From Gammaproteobacteria bacterium UBA3067 (GTDB taxonomy: Bacteria > Pseudomonadota > Gammaproteobacteria > Pseudomonadales > UBA3067), in NCBI GenBank assembly GCA_002366835.1, contig DFBZ01000084.1, positions 6,591 through 15,666 of the forward strand: a DNA stretch of 9,076 nt, given 5' to 3'. The position numbers and the translations under genes were made by a program. Shown here one piece after another: positions 1 to 5,963 of this stretch (its first letter is position 1; every line of letters begins with the position of its first letter). The notes below the pieces were generated by a model. It saw only the letters and a program-made list of their open reading frames with translations, did no database searches and was not told the origin of the DNA.

Positions 1-1040
1 CATCGAGGGAATTATTACTGCAGCAATGGGTGGCCGAGCAGCTGGGCCTGAATAAAATTGCATTGCAAACCGTATCGGGAGATGCGAGCTTTCGCCGTTA
101 TTTTCGTGCCGAAACTGAGAGCCCCCAAGGCTTGGCTACCATTATCGCCGTAGACTCTCCGCCAGAAAAAGAAAATAACGAGGATTTTATTCGCATAGCA
201 CGCAGCTTGGTCGATCACGGATTTAATGCTCCAGAAGTTATCGCAGTGGATGCGTCGAGGGGCTTTATGCTGCTCTCTGATTTGGGGGATCGTTTATTGC
301 TGCCGGAGTTAAGCTCCCATTCAGTGGAAAAACATTACACCGTGGCGATGGAAACACTGCTGGCCTTGCAGCTTCAGCTAAAGCCGGAAGAGTTACCCTT
401 GCCATCTTATGATCACGCTCGCCTGATGGACGAGATGGCCTTGTTTTCTGACTGGTTTATTCCACGCTATTTGGCTTATACCTTGAGTCCCGAACAAGAA
501 ACAGCCTTTCTTCATGCCTATGAGTTATTGGCGCAAAGTGCCCAGGCTCAGCCGCAGGTATTTGTTCATCGTGATTATCACGCGCGTAATATTATGCTGC
601 TCGAAGATAATAAACAGGGTTTGATAGACTTCCAGGACGCCGTTTGGGGGCCGATTAGCTATGACCTGGTTTCCTTGTTGCGCGATTGTTATGTGCGCTG
701 GCCTCGAGAGCAAACACTGGCTTGGGCCACTGGGTATTTTAATCAGGCACAGAAGGCAGGTTTATTGGATGCCCAGTGCTCAGAGGGGGACTTTCTAAAG
801 TATTTTGAGTGGATGGGCATGCAGCGCCACTTTAAGGCGGTGGGTATTTTTTCCCGTTTGAACTACCGTGACGATAAACCCGTATATCTGGGGGATATCC
901 CTCGTACTTACAGCTATTTGTTAGAGGTTTCTGCCGCTTACGAAGAACTTACTGCTCTACATGCCGTGCTGAAAGATCTTGCTGTCTGTTTGATGGATAA
1001 GAATCCGGATGCTGTCACCTTGTTGGAACCACTGGTTTAG
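1..1040 (+). CDS. amgK: N-acetylmuramate/N-acetylglucosamine anomeric kinase AmgK (5' partial)
   Basis: This is an aminoglycoside-phosphotransferase-fold sugar kinase that phosphorylates recycled MurNAc (and GlcNAc) at the anomeric carbon in the cytoplasm, giving MurNAc-1-phosphate for MurU. Visible motifs, numbered from the GTG at position 30, are an N-terminal SGDASFRRYFR segment (16-26), the catalytic loop HRDYHARN (180-187, Asp182 as presumed base) and the metal-binding DFQDA (200-204). The C-terminal MGMQRHFKAVGIF and YLGDIPR blocks are typical of AmgK. The reading frame stays open to the window edge (first full codon at position 3) and those codons, ending LLLQQWVAEQLG, resemble the family's N-terminus. 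The GTG at 30 also lacks a well-spaced ribosome site, so the true start probably lies just outside. murU follows after 12 bp, so the two are very likely co-transcribed. Family assignment is firm; the substrate is inferred from the family and from the neighbour. Confidence 0.9.
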   Translation, partial: SRELLLQQWVAEQLGLNKIALQTVSGDASFRRYFRAETESPQGLATIIAVDSPPEKENNEDFIRIARSLVDHGFNAPEVIAVDASRGFMLLSDLGDRLLLPELSSHSVEKHYTVAMETLLALQLQLKPEELPLPSYDHARLMDEMALFSDWFIPRYLAYTLSPEQETAFLHAYELLAQSAQAQPQVFVHRDYHARNIMLLEDNKQGLIDFQDAVWGPISYDLVSLLRDCYVRWPREQTLAWATGYFNQAQKAGLLDAQCSEGDFLKYFEWMGMQRHFKAVGIFSRLNYRDDKPVYLGDIPRTYSYLLEVSAAYEELTALHAVLKDLAVCLMDKNPDAVTLLEPLV

Positions 1041-1052
1041 GGAGCGTTACTG

Positions 1053-1787
1053 TTGAAGGTTATGATTCTGGCAGCCGGTTTGGGGAAAAGAATGTTACCC
1101 CTTACTGAGCATACGCCAAAACCGCTACTGCCTGTGGCTGGCAAGCCTCTTATCAGCCATCACCTAGAACATTTGCAGCGTGCGGGCTTTAAGCAGGTAG
1201 TGATTAATACCGCCCACTTGGGCGAACAGATTGAAGCGGCCCTGGGTGACGGTGAAAAATTCGGCCTGTCGATTCAGTATTCTCACGAGGAGCAGCCCCT
1301 GGAGACGGCGGGAGGTATTATCAAGGCGCTGCCTTTGTTGGGGGAACAACCATTTCTGGTGATTAACGGAGATGTGTGGAGTGATTTGTCTCTTGCTGCT
1401 CTCAAGTCTTGCGGGCGTTTTTTTGAAAACAATCACCTTGCCCATCTGGTGTTGGTGAATAATCCCCCACATCATCCAGAGGGTGATTTTATTCTTGATG
1501 CCGGCAATGCTCTTGGTGGTTCTGACGATGCCTTCTTACTGAAGAACAAAGGACTGAGGAGCAAAAGCGGCGCTGTTGAAAAAGCCTATACCTTTAGTGG
1601 AATCAGCGTGTTAAGCCCAGAGTTGTTTGATGGCTGCCCGCTGGGCAGTCTGGCTTTAGCTCCCTTGCTGAGGAATGCCATAGAGGGCGGGCAAGTATCA
1701 GGCTCTCTTTATCAAGGTTCGTGGTGTGATGTGGGAACCCCTGCTCGCCTGAAAGAGCTGGATCAGTTCTTATCTTCAGGACGCTGA
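1053..1787 (+). CDS. murU: N-acetylmuramate alpha-1-phosphate uridylyltransferase MurU
   Basis: This cytoplasmic nucleotidyltransferase converts MurNAc-1-phosphate plus UTP to UDP-MurNAc. It completes the recycling shortcut that bypasses MurA/MurB, and hence the fosfomycin target. The 244-residue protein has the sugar-phosphate nucleotidyltransferase signature LAAGLGKRM (6-14), the PKPLLP loop with Lys23, ETAGG (84-88), the metal-binding NGD (105-107), FSGISVL (181-187) and WCDVGTP (224-230). The start is a TTG at 1053 with GGAG at 1041-1044, 8 bp upstream; an internal ATG at 1062 would cut into the first strand of the Rossmann fold. It is longer than the Pseudomonas protein as I recall it (about 223 aa), with extra residues near 121-129 and 163-177. 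It lies 12 bp after amgK, and its last 25 bp overlap the convergent gene at 1763-2686. Confidence 0.92.
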   Translation: MKVMILAAGLGKRMLPLTEHTPKPLLPVAGKPLISHHLEHLQRAGFKQVVINTAHLGEQIEAALGDGEKFGLSIQYSHEEQPLETAGGIIKALPLLGEQPFLVINGDVWSDLSLAALKSCGRFFENNHLAHLVLVNNPPHHPEGDFILDAGNALGGSDDAFLLKNKGLRSKSGAVEKAYTFSGISVLSPELFDGCPLGSLALAPLLRNAIEGGQVSGSLYQGSWCDVGTPARLKELDQFLSSGR

Positions 1788-2686
1788 AGCTGCCCTTCCA
1801 TGGCTTCAGCATTGCGCTTTAGCCAACCTCTGATGCGGGGTAATAGTTGGGGTGAGTCCCTGAATTGTTTGATATCACCCAATAACTTCACTTGCGAATA
1901 ATTGCTGTGCTGTTTTTTTGCCGCCAGACCTTTGCGTTTAATAAGCCCTGTTTCTGGCCATAAAACGGGCACTATCTCCAGCACTCCGGCGGGCAAATCG
2001 GTATAAGCGTCTGCAATTGCTGTTTGCGTTTGCTCGTTCAAAGACCAGGGTGCGAGTGCAATAAAGCCTGCGTAACTATCAGAAGAAAGCTCGCGCAAGG
2101 ACATAGCGACCAGGGGCGCGCTGTCACCAAGTGCGATAACCACGATATTGTAGAGCCCCAGGCTTTGTATATGTGTCATGGCACTTTGTAATCGCAGCGT
2201 TAGTGGGTCGCTGGTTTCAAGAGGCGGCAGTGGGTTTTGTTCCTGTTGCGGCTTGTTTTCTTTGCTGGCTTGATGGGGCAGCGCTAGCGATAAAGTTGCC
2301 CAGCTGTGGTGAGGCAGGCTGTTACGCAAGTGTTTAAGGGGGCCAGGCCAATCGGGGTGCTGCCCATCATCGGCCACGATCAGCACTGCACCTTGTTCGC
2401 TTGCTCCGCTTGCAGGTCGGTAAAGAGCCAAGAAATTCTCCCCCCCTGCATTTAGCCATAAGACTTGGTTATCCTTGGCCAGTTGTTCCGCCAGCGGCCC
2501 AAAACGAGTTTCTTCTGTTTCAATGGTTTGTAGTGGGCTTTGTTTCAAGTCCATCGGTGGCGGCTCAGTTGCGGGGCTGAGGGTTTCAGGCTGAAGGGGT
2601 TCGCAATAGCCTGCCGCACTCATCAAAAGGCAAAGCAGGCAGCCGATAGGGCGAAGTTTTTTCCCCAGGTGGGTAAGCTCTAACAT
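1763..2686 (-). CDS. DUF3530 family exported alpha/beta-hydrolase-like protein
   Basis: The 307-residue protein has a basic N-terminus and a hydrophobic core (about residues 12-25) followed by GYCEP, a likely Sec signal peptide cleaved around 26-28. Tyr at -1 of Cys28 makes a lipoprotein site unlikely. A Pro-rich linker (30-52) leads into a domain with VLIVADDGQHPDWP (101-114), a helix LKHLRNSLPHHSW, then TLSLALP (131-137). The C-terminal LLPRIRGWLKR (281-291) is typical of DUF3530, a proteobacterial family of unknown role. The position of the nucleophile elbow reads ALGDSAP (185-191), not GxSxG, so catalysis is uncertain. Residues 139-160 form a low-complexity Gln/Pro/Lys insert. The start is ATG at 2684-2686, with a rather distant GGGAG about 11 bp upstream. 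The gene converges on murU with overlapping ends and diverges from rpe. The family call is from recalled motif patterns; function is unknown. Confidence 0.75.
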   Translation of the reverse strand: MLELTHLGKKLRPIGCLLCLLMSAAGYCEPLQPETLSPATEPPPMDLKQSPLQTIETEETRFGPLAEQLAKDNQVLWLNAGGENFLALYRPASGASEQGAVLIVADDGQHPDWPGPLKHLRNSLPHHSWATLSLALPHQASKENKPQQEQNPLPPLETSDPLTLRLQSAMTHIQSLGLYNIVVIALGDSAPLVAMSLRELSSDSYAGFIALAPWSLNEQTQTAIADAYTDLPAGVLEIVPVLWPETGLIKRKGLAAKKQHSNYSQVKLLGDIKQFRDSPQLLPRIRGWLKRNAEAMEGQLQRPEDKN

Positions 2687-2821
2687 CGTAAGCGAATCTC
2701 CCGTTTATTCATCTTTGAATCAATTTCAGCTACCATGCGGCGCAGTTTTCTTATAGTGACCATTAATAGGCTTAAACCTAGATTAAACGCAAGAATAATC
2801 CAGCTTTCAGCGGAGATGAGT
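2687..2821. promoter_or_regulatory. Divergent intergenic region between the DUF3530 gene and rpe
   Basis: This region must hold the promoters of both flanking genes. The sequence CTTATAGT at 2750-2757 reads as a possible -10 on each strand: TATAGT at 2752-2757 for rpe and TATAAG on the minus strand. No convincing -35 box sits 16-18 bp from either. A weaker alternative on the minus strand is TTGCGT, 18 bp, TATTAA. Promoter positions are tentative. Confidence 0.3.
2812..2815 (+). promoter_or_regulatory. Ribosome-binding site that sets the rpe start
   Basis: GGAG ends 6 bp before the ATG at 2822, a normal spacing. It overlaps the approach to the in-frame ATG at 2816, which has no site of its own. 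This favours 2822 as the initiation codon over 2816 or the far upstream ATG at 2735. Confidence 0.6.
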
Positions 2822-3493
2822 ATGTCTGATTTTCTAATTGCCCCTTCCATTCTTTCAGCAGATCTTGCCCGTTTAGGGGAAGATGTAGAAAAAGTGCTAG
2901 AGGCCGGTGCCGATGTCGTGCATTTCGATGTCATGGATAACCACTATGTTCCCAATCTCACCTTCGGCCCTTCTGTGTGTAAAGCACTGCGTGATTACGG
3001 AATCACCGCGCCGATTGATGTGCACTTGATGGTATCGCCTGTTGATGCACTTATTCAGCAGTTTGCCGATGCCGGCGCCACCTATATTACTTTCCACCCG
3101 GAAGCCAGCGGACACATTGATCGCAGTGTACAGCTGATTAAAGACAACGGCTGCAAAGCAGGTTTGGTGTTTAACCCAGCGACCCCTTTGCACTATCTTG
3201 ATTACACTCTCGATAAGCTGGATATGGTGTTGTTGATGTCTGTAAACCCAGGGTTTGGTGGCCAGAAATTTATCCCCGGCACATTGGATAAATTGCGACA
3301 AGTTCGACAAAGAATCGAGCAGGCGGGTCTGGATATTCGCTTAGAAGTGGACGGCGGTGTCAACGAAGGAAATATTAAAGAAATTGCACAAGCAGGCGCA
3401 GATACCTTTGTTGCCGGTTCTGCCATTTTTGGAAAGAGTGACTACAAAGCAGTGGTCGATGCCATGCGCAGTGCCCTCGCGCAGGCTGTTTAA
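2822..3493 (+). CDS. rpe: Ribulose-phosphate 3-epimerase
   Basis: This cytoplasmic TIM-barrel enzyme of the pentose phosphate pathway interconverts D-ribulose 5-phosphate and D-xylulose 5-phosphate. From the chosen start it has 223 residues, close to the E. coli protein. It begins with IAPSILSADLARLG (6-19). Metal and catalytic residues are visible in HFDVMDNHYVPN (His34, Asp36), DVHLM (His68) and EVDGG (Asp177). Phosphate is bound by GFGGQ (144-148) and AGSAIF (198-203). The frame is open back to 2735, but the extra residues have no family counterpart and the ribosome site at 2812-2815 fits 2822 best. gph follows after 4 bp, indicating an operon with likely translational coupling. Nothing is unusual in the active site. 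Confidence 0.97.
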   Translation: MSDFLIAPSILSADLARLGEDVEKVLEAGADVVHFDVMDNHYVPNLTFGPSVCKALRDYGITAPIDVHLMVSPVDALIQQFADAGATYITFHPEASGHIDRSVQLIKDNGCKAGLVFNPATPLHYLDYTLDKLDMVLLMSVNPGFGGQKFIPGTLDKLRQVRQRIEQAGLDIRLEVDGGVNEGNIKEIAQAGADTFVAGSAIFGKSDYKAVVDAMRSALAQAV

Positions 3494-3497
3494 TTGA

Positions 3498-4190
3498 ATG
3501 CAACTGCGCACACTGTTTGATGGTGATCTGCCCGCACTTATAGCCTTTGATCTCGACGGCACACTGGTCGACAGTGTGCCAGATTTGGCCTGGGCCATTG
3601 ATCAGATGCTGCTTGAGCGGAACCTTCCCGCTGCTGGGGCCGATCATGTGCGCCAGTGGGTGGGAAATGGTTCTGCCAAACTTGTGCAGAGGGCGCTTGT
3701 TTACGGCCATAGAGTTAAAGAAGAAGAGTTAAACCAGGCAGCGTATCAAGCATCCGACGGACTAAAGCGCTTTAAGTATTATTATGGCCAGCGTTGTTGC
3801 CACCTGAGCTGCCTTTATCCCGGTGTCGAAGTTGCGCTGTCTAAGCTTCATCGCTTGGCTATCCCCATGGTTGTCGTGACCAACAAGCCCAAGGAGTATG
3901 CCGAACCGATACTGAATAAGTTAAAGCTGGATGCTTATTTTGAACAGGTGGTGGGGGGAGAGTGCTTGCCAAAGAGGAAGCCCGACCCTTTACAGTTGCA
4001 GCACGTATTGTTGCCCTATGGTTTCGAGCCAAGCTCTTGCTTAATGGCGGGGGATTCAAAAAACGATGTGCTTGCTGCGCGCGCGGCAGGGTTTAAAGTG
4101 GTCGCCCTTAGTTATGGTTATAACCACGGTGAGCCAATTGCGAGTACAAAACCAGATTTGTTAATTGATAATATGAATGAGTTATTTTAA
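3498..4190 (+). CDS. gph: Phosphoglycolate phosphatase (HAD family)
   Basis: This cytoplasmic haloacid-dehalogenase-type phosphatase dephosphorylates 2-phosphoglycolate, for example that released during repair of 3'-phosphoglycolate DNA ends. All HAD motifs are present in the 230-residue protein. Motif I is FDLDGTLVDS (17-26, nucleophile Asp18 and acid/base Asp20), motif II is VVVTNK (Thr128), motif III is KRKPDP (Lys161) and motif IV is GDSKND (185-190). The helical cap domain occupies about 30-108. The ATG lies 4 bp after the rpe stop and has only a weak, distant AGG upstream, so translation is probably coupled to rpe. Unlike the rpe-gph-trpE order of Pseudomonas, an intrinsic terminator follows directly. 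Other HAD substrates cannot be excluded, but the rpe neighbour supports Gph. Confidence 0.93.
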   Translation: MQLRTLFDGDLPALIAFDLDGTLVDSVPDLAWAIDQMLLERNLPAAGADHVRQWVGNGSAKLVQRALVYGHRVKEEELNQAAYQASDGLKRFKYYYGQRCCHLSCLYPGVEVALSKLHRLAIPMVVVTNKPKEYAEPILNKLKLDAYFEQVVGGECLPKRKPDPLQLQHVLLPYGFEPSSCLMAGDSKNDVLAARAAGFKVVALSYGYNHGEPIASTKPDLLIDNMNELF

Positions 4191-4207
4191 CGATTCTATT
4201 CAGGAAT

Positions 4208-4235
4208 AAAAAAGGGGCTGAATCGCCCCTTTTTT
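4208..4235. terminator. Bidirectional rho-independent terminator between gph and alkB
   Basis: The stem GGGGC (4214-4218) / GCCCC (4225-4229) with a 6-nt loop is flanked by six A (4208-4213) and six T (4230-4235). This gives a hairpin plus U-tract on both strands. It begins 17 bp after the gph stop and lies 24 bp past the end of the convergent alkB gene, so it can end both transcripts. Confidence 0.92.
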
Positions 4236-4259
4236 GATTGTGCTATAGGTATTAAGTGC

Positions 4260-5495
4260 TTACGCGGCAATCAGCCCCGCTTCAACCAACTCCACACGCT
4301 GTTTCTTGGCATGTTCTACCAGCTCAGGAATACCACTTTTTTCGTTCGCTTCCATGGCTAGCACTTTCTCTTTGGGTGATGCCCACTTTTCATCCCATTC
4401 GATGAGTTTAGGCACCGTCATTTTATTCCATTGGCTGGGAATTGACGCTGCAGCCATGCTGGCAAAATAACCTTTTGCAAACTGAGGGCCTTCAAGGTGG
4501 GCTTCAAGGTTCCAGAACTCACGCTCGGGCACTTCGTGGTGATCGGCGTGGCGACCGATACCATCAACAAACCAGTTGGTAACTCGGTTGGTGCAGCCCC
4601 AGGAATGATGAATGTCCAGTTTTTCGTCTGGTGCGCGCGTAATGCCGTAGTGCTGGCCGTAAACGCCTACTTTATAGTTCCAATGACCGAGGATAACCGA
4701 TAGGGAAAAGAAAAATAGGCCAATAAACCCGGTGGTGGCGGCAATAGTGACAACAACGGCCAGCTCTGCAGCATAACCACGAAGCAGGCGGTTATGGCTA
4801 GACCATAGCGGAAGGTCTAATGCATCGAGACGACTCTTTTCGATTTCCCAAGCAATTTCATAATCTTGCTTAAAGGTGCGCTTGGCAAACTGGGCAACCG
4901 ATTCACCACGCAGGGCGGTGCTGGAGTCTCTTGGTGTGCCAGCAGTCAGGTGGTGGCCAAAAGGATGCTCTACGGCGTAGTAGCTAAACAGGCTCAGGGT
5001 GCCCATGGCGCGCGCAAAGAAAATAGAAAGAGGCTCGTGCGTACGGTGGCAAAGCTCATGACCAATAGAAACGGTGCCAATGGAAACCGTAATGCTCATG
5101 ATCAGTGTAGCCACCAAGTATTCCTTTAAGCCATCTTCGGCATGCAAGGGAATAATATCGACACCGGAAATAGCCTGAATGCCAGCCGCCATACTAAAAA
5201 GGTCGCCGCCATTATTTGCATGGCCCATCACCCACATAAAGCTCAGGAAGGTCGCAAACGTACCGATGGCGTAAAGGTACATCATGCCAAGAAAGATATT
5301 CGGGTATTTCCACTCCCACTCATCATCGTCATTTCCCAGTATCGGTTCCAGTACAACAATCGCAGCAAGCAATGCCAGAAAGCCGTAACCAATAATTGAA
5401 GAATTAAAGAAAACAAGTTGAGAACCAAGAATGGCCACCAGCATGGGGACACAATAGGGGATATACATCCATAAGGAGGTTTGTTTCTTTTCCAT
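4260..5495 (-). CDS. alkB: AlkB-type membrane diiron hydroxylase (alkane 1-monooxygenase family), divergent member
   Basis: Family members are inner-membrane non-haem diiron enzymes that hydroxylate the terminal carbon of alkanes, or related methyl groups, using O2 and electrons from rubredoxin. The 411-residue protein has hydrophobic segments near 10-30, 34-54, 66-90, 125-145, 160-175 and 237-270. Nine candidate iron-binding histidines fall in the family order: HELCH (146-150), EHPFGHH (176-182), QHYG (281-284) and RHADHH (315-320), with HHSWG at 296-300. The boxes differ from classical AlkB, which has HELxHK, NYxEHYG and LQRHSDHH. Here Arg151 replaces Lys, Gln281 replaces Glu, and GRHADHHEVP replaces the third box. 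The substrate could therefore be a medium or long alkane, a cyclic or terpenoid hydrocarbon, or an aromatic methyl group as in XylM. The ATG at 5493-5495 has no strong ribosome site. No rubredoxin gene is nearby. The gene name reflects the family, not a proven substrate. Confidence 0.85.
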   Translation of the reverse strand: MEKKQTSLWMYIPYCVPMLVAILGSQLVFFNSSIIGYGFLALLAAIVVLEPILGNDDDEWEWKYPNIFLGMMYLYAIGTFATFLSFMWVMGHANNGGDLFSMAAGIQAISGVDIIPLHAEDGLKEYLVATLIMSITVSIGTVSIGHELCHRTHEPLSIFFARAMGTLSLFSYYAVEHPFGHHLTAGTPRDSSTALRGESVAQFAKRTFKQDYEIAWEIEKSRLDALDLPLWSSHNRLLRGYAAELAVVVTIAATTGFIGLFFFSLSVILGHWNYKVGVYGQHYGITRAPDEKLDIHHSWGCTNRVTNWFVDGIGRHADHHEVPEREFWNLEAHLEGPQFAKGYFASMAAASIPSQWNKMTVPKLIEWDEKWASPKEKVLAMEANEKSGIPELVEHAKKQRVELVEAGLIAA

Positions 5496-5751
5496 ATTCG
5501 TACACCGTAATTAAATGATTATTTATTTTTTTTGTAGAGCTAGTTGCCATCCAGGGCAGGCTCTTTGGCGGTCGAAATCGGCGGAAAGCACAAGAATAGC
5601 TTGCCCCAAACATGAAGTCGTTGTTCGACATCGCTTTCTGATACTAAAGAAATTTACAAACTTTGGCTAGGAAAGAGGGAAATAAGGCTAGGTATTGTAG
5701 GGTGTGTATTCGAGCAGTCACGAAGGGTTCGTTGAAAGTGAATATCGAAAA
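5496..5751. promoter_or_regulatory. Upstream region of alkB, downstream of tRNA-Arg
   Basis: This 256-bp gap holds no credible gene. Next to alkB is an A/T-rich tract (5506-5533), including an AATAAT-like -10 on the minus strand but no matching -35. A 4-bp inverted repeat with GTCG and CGAC arms lies around 5617-5629. A small hairpin with ACGAA/TTCGT arms lies at 5720-5732 behind the tRNA but lacks a U-tract. I cannot place the alkB promoter with confidence, and no clear terminator separates the tRNA from alkB. Confidence 0.35.
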
Positions 5752-5828
5752 TGGCGCGCCTGGAGAGATTCGAACTCCCGACCAACTGGTTCGAAGCCAG
5801 TTACTCTATCCAGCTGAGCTACAGGCGC
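5752..5828 (-). tRNA. tRNA-Arg (anticodon TCG)
   Basis: The reverse strand folds into a complete 77-nt cloverleaf. It has a 7-bp acceptor stem (GCGCCTG/CAGGCGC), D stem GCTC/GAGT, anticodon stem ACTGG/CCAGT, T stem GGGAG/CTCTC and T loop TTCGAAT. The anticodon loop CTTCGAA gives anticodon TCG, which reads CGA and possibly other CGN arginine codons. A20, C35 and the discriminator G73 agree with arginine identity. The 3' CCA is encoded (TGG at 5752-5754 on the plus strand). The 3' end points toward alkB. Confidence 0.97.
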
Positions 5829-5845
5829 TTTTAGGAGAGGCCGCG

Positions 5846-5875
5846 ATTATAAAGCGAAACTATTGATATTGCGAA
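5846..5875 (-). promoter_or_regulatory. Promoter of tRNA-Arg
   Basis: On the minus strand a perfect TATAAT (5851 to 5846) lies 18 bp from TTCGCA (5875 to 5870), a 4/6 match to the -35 consensus. It is followed by CGCGGCC. A GC-rich discriminator of this kind is typical of stable-RNA promoters under stringent control. Initiation would fall near 5839, about 11 bp before the mature tRNA 5' end. Confidence 0.65.
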
Positions 5876-5913
5876 GTGTTTTATACGAAAGTTACTGAAA
5901 GGAAGCCTTGGCT

Positions 5914-5942
5914 TTGATAGCCTGCCGACCATCGTCCATAAA
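5914..5942 (+). promoter_or_regulatory. Candidate promoter of the exported protein gene at 5964
   Basis: TTGATA (5914-5919, 5/6 match to the -35 consensus) is separated by 17 bp from CATAAA (5937-5942, 4/6 match to -10). Transcription would begin near 5949, leaving a leader of only about 15 nt that just includes the AAGGA ribosome site. The short leader makes the call moderate. Confidence 0.4.
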
Positions 5943-5950
5943 TTGATACA

Positions 5951-5955
5951 AAGGA
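5951..5955 (+). promoter_or_regulatory. Ribosome-binding site for the gene at 5964
   Basis: AAGGA ends 8 bp before the ATG at 5964, which is directly followed by a Lys-Lys signal peptide. It lies inside the longer open frame that begins with TTG at 5943, so it argues for the ATG start. Confidence 0.7.
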
Positions 5956-5963
5956 AACTCACA

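Noticed and set aside
30..32. GTG as the start codon of amgK
   Set aside because: The frame stays open to the window edge with family-like residues upstream, and no well-spaced ribosome site precedes the GTG, so the gene is treated as 5' partial.
2735..2821. Longer rpe starting at ATG 2735 or ATG 2816
   Set aside because: The 27-29 extra residues have no counterpart in the family, and the only good ribosome site (2812-2815) fits ATG 2822.
2680..2934. Minus-strand frame of 84 codons across the rpe start
   Set aside because: It is antisense to rpe and its promoter region, has a low-complexity Ser/Thr/Arg composition, and shows no family resemblance.
3202..3710. Several minus-strand frames antisense to the rpe and gph region
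   Set aside because: They are shadows of strongly supported genes, with unlikely composition and no ribosome sites.
5541..5560. Possible sigma-54 promoter upstream of alkB (TGG-N10-GC on the minus strand)
   Set aside because: Only the GG and GC dinucleotides match; the flanking TGGCAC and TTGC consensus is absent.
5752..5828. tRNA-Arg as the attachment site of an integrated island
   Set aside because: No repeated tRNA 3' segment and no integrase or mobility gene is visible in the window.
5663..5866. Plus-strand open frame of 67 codons containing GAPGEIRTPDQLVRSQLLYP
   Set aside because: This is the well-known false protein produced by translating the antisense strand of a tRNA-Arg gene; the tRNA at 5752-5828 explains it completely.
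5943..5963. TTG start at 5943 for the exported protein
   Set aside because: It would put seven residues, including the ribosome site, ahead of a normal signal peptide; ATG 5964 with AAGGA at 5951 fits better.
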